Shown here: piece after piece, positions 59,919-64,000 of the stretch
How positions within the stretch are numbered: the first letter of the stretch is position 1
Layout of the letters: every line of letters starts with the position of its first letter
NCBI RefSeq assembly: GCF_009363275.1
Contig: NZ_CP045324.1
Span: 2,728,001 to 2,792,000 of the forward strand
From: Marinobacter sp. THAF197a
GTDB taxonomy: Bacteria > Pseudomonadota > Gammaproteobacteria > Pseudomonadales > Oleiphilaceae
Direction of reading: 5' to 3'
DNA: 64,000 bases
Program-made: the position numbers and the translations under genes
Notes under the pieces: model-generated
What the model was told of the DNA's origin: nothing
Databases searched by the model: none
What the model saw: only the letters and a program-made list of their open reading frames with translations

Positions 59919-61475
59919 ATGCGAAAGAACCTTCCTGTTACCAACACCGAGCGCACCTTCTCGCCCAGCCAGAAGTTGATTTCTTCCACCGACCTGAAAG
60001 GCAAGATCCGGCACTGTAATAAAGCATTCGTTGACGTCAGTGGCTTCAACCGTGAAGAGCTGATTGGCCAGCCCCACAATATTGTTCGCCACCCGGATAT
60101 GCCGCCGGAGGCCTATGCCGAGATGTGGGGGTGTCTGAAAGCCGGCAAGCCCTGGATGGGATTGGTGAAGAATCGATGCAAAAACGGCGATTTTTACTGG
60201 GTGAGCGCCTACGTCACACCAGTGACCGAAAACGGGGAGGTCATCGGGTACGAGTCGGTTCGCTCTTGCCCCGCCCGGGAGGATGTGGCCCGGGCCGAGA
60301 AACTGTACGCCAGTATTCGGGCGGGTAAGCCGGCACTGAAACTTCGGGGCTATGCATCCGCTATTCCGCATATCCTTGTCGGCACTGCGCTGGTTGCTGC
60401 GGCCCTCCTCTACGGTGCCGGGCAGGTTGCCGGGGCCACGGGCTTACTGGCATTTGTCCTGGTTGGTCGGCATGTCTGGGCAACGGTGTCGCAATCGAAT
60501 CTGATCACCTCCGTAATGGAACAAATGGGCAAGACCTTCACCAGCGATCTGGCGGCACAAACTTATACCGATGCCGGGCTCGGCCTCGGCCGGCTAAAAG
60601 TAGCGGTTATGGCTCAGAAGGCGCACCTGGACGCGGTGCTAACCCGACTGGAGGATTCATCTGCGGCGATGAGGTCGCACACCACGCGGGACCTTGAAAT
60701 AGCCCACGACACCCAGCAAAACATGCAGAAACAGCAGCAGGAAACCGAACAGGTGGCGGCTGCCATTCATGAGATGTCGGTGACCATCGGTGAGGTTTCA
60801 CAGAATGTGCAGTTGACTGCCGACAAGGCGGACAACGCCCGCCAGGCGTCTGATCAGGGTGTTGCCACCATCAACTCTACCCGGGCCGCCGTCGAGAATT
60901 TGAAGCAGACCGTACACAACATCGGCCAATCGGTTAACGATCTGGCCCAGCAAACCCACCGGATTGCCTCTGCCGCGAAAATTATCGAAGACATCGCCGA
61001 ACAGACCAACCTGCTTGCCCTGAATGCCGCCATCGAGGCAGCACGGGCTGGTGAACACGGCCGGGGCTTTGCGGTGGTGGCCGATGAAGTGCGCAACCTG
61101 GCCCGCCGAACCCGGGAATCGACCAAGGAGATTCATGGTGTGGTTTCCGAACTCATTGGCAAATCCGAGCAATCGGTGCAGGTCGCCGAAACCGGCGTGA
61201 CAGCCGCTGATAATGGCCTGGAAAAGATGCTCGAAGCCCAGGCAAGCCTGTCAGACATAGCCGAGTATGTGGTCACTATCGCTGAAATGGCCCTGCAGAT
61301 GGCTACCGCCGTTGAAGAGCAGGCGCAGGTGTCTGATCAGATCAACGAACAGGTGGAACGCATCTCAAATATGGCGGAACAGAACCTGGTCAAGGGCGAG
61401 GAATCCACCCAAAGCGTGCGCGAGATGGGCGACATCGCCAAAGACCTGCACGAGCTGGTCGTCCGCTTCAAATAA
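59919..61475 (+). CDS. PAS-containing methyl-accepting chemotaxis protein (Aer-like)
   Basis: 518 aa. N-terminal PAS domain (about 1-130; [73 protein letters not shown]) of the Aer type that binds FAD or another cofactor, then two membrane helices ([39 protein letters not shown]), and the MCP signalling domain with hairpin tip [42 protein letters not shown]. Two extra codons are open before the ATG at 59919. No C-terminal CheR-binding pentapeptide. Probably senses redox state. Confidence 0.92.
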   Translation: MRKNLPVTNTERTFSPSQKLISSTDLKGKIRHCNKAFVDVSGFNREELIGQPHNIVRHPDMPPEAYAEMWGCLKAGKPWMGLVKNRCKNGDFYWVSAYVTPVTENGEVIGYESVRSCPAREDVARAEKLYASIRAGKPALKLRGYASAIPHILVGTALVAAALLYGAGQVAGATGLLAFVLVGRHVWATVSQSNLITSVMEQMGKTFTSDLAAQTYTDAGLGLGRLKVAVMAQKAHLDAVLTRLEDSSAAMRSHTTRDLEIAHDTQQNMQKQQQETEQVAAAIHEMSVTIGEVSQNVQLTADKADNARQASDQGVATINSTRAAVENLKQTVHNIGQSVNDLAQQTHRIASAAKIIEDIAEQTNLLALNAAIEAARAGEHGRGFAVVADEVRNLARRTRESTKEIHGVVSELIGKSEQSVQVAETGVTAADNGLEKMLEAQASLSDIAEYVVTIAEMALQMATAVEEQAQVSDQINEQVERISNMAEQNLVKGEESTQSVREMGDIAKDLHELVVRFK

Positions 61476-61478
61476 AAG

Positions 61479-61535
61479 TTGGGGTCAGACCCCAGGACAT
61501 TTGATGGTGCGAAATGTCCGGGGGTCTGACCCCAA
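61479..61535. repeat. GGGGTCAGACCCC nested palindrome, copy 4
   Basis: Almost identical to copy 2 (40228-40286) and, like it, between convergent genes (chemoreceptor plus, beta-helix/cytochrome minus), three bases from both stop codons. Confidence 0.88.
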
Positions 61536-61537
61536 TT

Positions 61538-64000
61538 TCAGGGGGTGATGGACTGGAAGATGCCGGAGCCGCCGCAGGCTTCGGCGTTGTCGTAACCGGA
61601 GTCCACAACCTGGCCGATCCAGTAGTTCAGCAGCTCGACGGCTTCGGTGTGGCTGACGCTTTTGGCGATGGGCGGCATTTTGCGCTGGGGGTCGCTGGCG
61701 TCTTCCACTCGGCAGGAGACGATGGAGCGCCCTGGATCACCTGGTACGACGACATGTTGCCGGCCGCAGGAGCCGCCGCCGGTGGCGGTGGGTTTCTTGC
61801 AGATGCCGTAGCCGGCGTCGATCTTGCGGTAGTGGTCCAGGTAGTAGCCGGTATTAGAGGCCGCGCCTTTGTCGTTGTGGCAGTGCTGGCAATTCACTTC
61901 CAGGTAGGCCCGCAGGCGGGCTTCCACGTCTTCATCCGAGCCACTGGCCGCGCCGCTGTCGCCCGGTACGTTCCAATGGGGCAAGCGTTCGATGTTGGTG
62001 GCCACGCCGCGACCATCGATCTGCAGGGGCGGTGCGTTGGCCAGCAAGCCCTGGTCCTTCCAGTACTGCAATTGGTTCACCCGGGGGAAGCCGCCCTGCC
62101 CTGCGGTGCCCATGAACTCCGATTCCGGTCGATAAGCCCGGTTCAGGTTGCGGGGTTTGGGGCCGATGGGGGCAGCGCCCGCTTCCTGATCGTCATTGGA
62201 ATGACAGGTGATGCACTGGTTCTGGTTGGGAATGGCATAGCTGTCTGTGGATCCGGCCAGCAGTTTGCCGGTGTGCTGGTCTTGATAGTGCCAGCTCACG
62301 CTGCGGGTTTCGCCACCGGGGACCAGCTTCGCTACTTTCTGGCCATTGGCATCCGTTGTCCAGCTATAGGTGGGGCCACTCCACACCGCCTTGCCACTCT
62401 GGGAGGTGCGCTTGATTAACAGGCGGGTTTCCACCAGTTCCTCTGTACCCTTGCTTTCGTCGGTAAAGGCGAAGGTTTTAGCGATCACGGTGCCAGTGGG
62501 GAAGTGAATGGTGCCGTTCAGGTTACCGCCGTTCTGGCCATCCACATACAACGCTTTGGTGCCGGGCGGGATGAATGCGACCCGGTACTTGGTGGCATAG
62601 TCTGAGAACAGCTTGGAATTGAGGACAAACGGCACACCGCCTTCGTGGGGCATGCTCCGGGGATCCTGTGCGTCTGCAAACAGGTTGTACTGGTCCAGTC
62701 TGGGGCAATCCACGGCCAGGGCCTCGCGGTTGATCTGGCCGTCGGCAACCGGCGCTTCACACAGCTGGTTGATGAATTCTTCGGAAGGTGCTGGATCTAT
62801 GCCTCCACTGCGCTCAAACGGGGGAATGGTCACCCGGGGCAGGCTGGCCAGGGTGCGGCCGAAGCGGGCCTGGCAGTCGTGTACGCTCATATCCGAATCG
62901 GCAAAGAATTCAGTCGGGCCGGTGAGGATGTCGCTCAGGCTCTGCCAGGAGAGCAGTGATGGGTCTGGGTCCATTGCCGCAAATAACAGCTCAAGGCCGC
63001 GGGTGCCGTGGAAGTTCATGTAGGCAAGGCTGTCGCTGGAAAACTCGTTGCTGTGAATACAGGCGCCCCATTCCGGCAGTTTACGGTTGCCCTGGTTGTC
63101 AAATTTGTAGGCGTTGTACAGGCACTCGGGGTTGGGGTGCTCGTTGGTATGAATCGGCTTGCCATTGGCTTTTTTCGGCACTGGCTGGCCATTGGCATCC
63201 ACCGGGTAGGGGCAATCGGCATCCAGCTCATCCAACAGTCCGTCCCAGACAATATGGGCGCCCTTCCCCGGCCGGTTGATGTTCTTGATGCCGATGAGTG
63301 TGGGCAGCACGGTTTCCACCTCGCCCTCCACCAGCACTTTTTCCAGATTGGGCGGCGGCAGATCGTAGCCGGAGTTCTTCATTACGTTGTTGTGAATGTG
63401 AAGGCCTTCGGTGTAGGGGTCCAGCTTTTTGTCTGAGGTTTTGCCCTTGCCGTCGATCAGCTCGTAGCTGGTGTAGATGATCGCTGCGGTGCTGTTGTCT
63501 TCGAAGAGGTTGTTGTATATCTCGATGTTGTCGTAACCCAGGGTGATGAACCCGGTGCCCCGGGGTACCGCAGAGACGATGCCGCTGGGGGCAAAGTTGT
63601 AGGTGTTGTTGTTACGGGAGATGTTATTGAGCATCACCGAGGTGTCGCCGTACTGGGTGATGTTTTCCAGGTCGTAGATCAGGAAACCTCCGGTGTTGCA
63701 TTCCGCCAGGTTGCTGTCGTATTCCCCGCCCTGCACGTTTTCGATCTCGAAACCCATGACGTTATAGGCGGCGCGGCTGTTGCGGATAATGGCGTTATTG
63801 GTCTGGCCAACGTAGATGCCGGCGTCTGAGGCGCCGATGGATTCGGAGTTATCCACCAGAATGTTTTCCGACTCCACGGGGTAGATACCGTAACGGCCAC
63901 TGGAGGCACTGGGCACGTAATCCGGCGTTGGGTCGCCCTCGTTGAATGGCGGGCTGGTGCACTCCACGTGCAGCCGGCTGGCGACGTTATCCCTGGTGAT
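61538..64000 (-). CDS. Fused parallel beta-helix and c-type cytochrome protein, partial (5' end off window)
   Basis: At least 820 residues; the frame is still open at 64000 (ITRDNVASRLHVEC... precedes the first internal candidate start). The N-terminal part is a right-handed beta-helix with N-x-I/N-N-T repeats (DNSESIGASDAGIYVGQTNNAIIRNSRAAYNVMGFEIENVQGGEYDSN). The C-terminal part, from about RVTIPPFERSGGIDP, resembles the HNE_0200/SO2930-type cytochrome family with two CxxCH haem motifs, QCITCHSND and NCQHCHND, and a MPPIAKSVSHTEAVELLNYWIGQV end. These two parts are usually neighbouring separate genes. Secreted or periplasmic; function unknown. Confidence 0.85.
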   Translation of the reverse strand: MTRDNVASRLHVECTSPPFNEGDPTPDYVPSASSGRYGIYPVESENILVDNSESIGASDAGIYVGQTNNAIIRNSRAAYNVMGFEIENVQGGEYDSNLAECNTGGFLIYDLENITQYGDTSVMLNNISRNNNTYNFAPSGIVSAVPRGTGFITLGYDNIEIYNNLFEDNSTAAIIYTSYELIDGKGKTSDKKLDPYTEGLHIHNNVMKNSGYDLPPPNLEKVLVEGEVETVLPTLIGIKNINRPGKGAHIVWDGLLDELDADCPYPVDANGQPVPKKANGKPIHTNEHPNPECLYNAYKFDNQGNRKLPEWGACIHSNEFSSDSLAYMNFHGTRGLELLFAAMDPDPSLLSWQSLSDILTGPTEFFADSDMSVHDCQARFGRTLASLPRVTIPPFERSGGIDPAPSEEFINQLCEAPVADGQINREALAVDCPRLDQYNLFADAQDPRSMPHEGGVPFVLNSKLFSDYATKYRVAFIPPGTKALYVDGQNGGNLNGTIHFPTGTVIAKTFAFTDESKGTEELVETRLLIKRTSQSGKAVWSGPTYSWTTDANGQKVAKLVPGGETRSVSWHYQDQHTGKLLAGSTDSYAIPNQNQCITCHSNDDQEAGAAPIGPKPRNLNRAYRPESEFMGTAGQGGFPRVNQLQYWKDQGLLANAPPLQIDGRGVATNIERLPHWNVPGDSGAASGSDEDVEARLRAYLEVNCQHCHNDKGAASNTGYYLDHYRKIDAGYGICKKPTATGGGSCGRQHVVVPGDPGRSIVSCRVEDASDPQRKMPPIAKSVSHTEAVELLNYWIGQVVDSGYDNAEACGGSGIFQSITP

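Overview
The window looks like chromosomal DNA from a moderately GC-rich marine gammaproteobacterium. A Marinobacter-like organism is my best guess, from MvaT-type nucleoid protein, the style of the Tad pilus operon, a DUF6091-like binding protein and a fused beta-helix/cytochrome protein. This is inference from protein character, not a database match. No rRNA, tRNA or CRISPR array was seen.

Left edge (1-2.9 kb): the 5' part of a PhoD-type phosphatase, an intergenic repeat patch, an MvaT/H-NS-like gene with a clear promoter, and a VapBC-like toxin-antitoxin pair.

Surface polysaccharide locus (2.9-36.3 kb, all minus strand, so transcription runs from 36.3 kb down): Wzi-like outer-membrane protein, SLBB/OPX export protein, two Wzz chain-length proteins, rmlB, rmlD, an unrecognised two-gene cassette, rmlA, rmlC, then fdtA/qdtA-type isomerase, acetyltransferase, MaoC-like protein and aminotransferase (together a dTDP-3-acetamido-3,6-dideoxyhexose pathway), Wzx flippase, glycosyltransferases, Wzy polymerase, a WbpV-like reductase and a PglC/WbpL-like initiating phosphoglycosyl transferase, ugd, pgi, a WbpM-like 4,6-dehydratase, a beta-CASP metallohydrolase and a second UDP-sugar dehydrogenase. 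The interior (about 14.5-20.5 kb) is much more AT-rich than its flanks, as expected for a transferred serotype-specific core. Two intact insertion sequences interrupt it: an ISL3 element with a perfect 8-bp target duplication inside a terminator, and an IS630 element that cuts off the end of the MaoC-like gene. An IS5-like relic is also present.

Middle (36.3-41 kb): a repeat-rich spacer with a possible C4-like antisense RNA, an EAL phosphodiesterase, a lipoprotein plus periplasmic binding protein pair, and two small hypothetical genes.

Tad/Flp pilus operon (41-54 kb, minus strand): flp, tadE-like, rcpC, rcpA, tadZ, tadA, tadB, tadC, tadD and tadG, followed without a gap by a partner-switching module (SpoIIE phosphatase, RsbW-like ATPase, STAS antagonist).

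Right part (54-64 kb): two divergent unknown genes, an OmpA-family porin-like protein with a downstream Ig-like lipoprotein, a PAS-containing chemoreceptor, and a beta-helix protein fused to a c-type cytochrome domain that runs off the window.

Two palindromic repeat families run through the window: one built on GGGGTCAGACCCC (four near-full copies plus variants, one of them translated inside a gene) and one built on CCACGGAC that brackets a GxxExxY gene. The least explained items are the two-gene cassette inside the rml operon, the GxxExxY/CACGGAC unit and the C4-like RNA.
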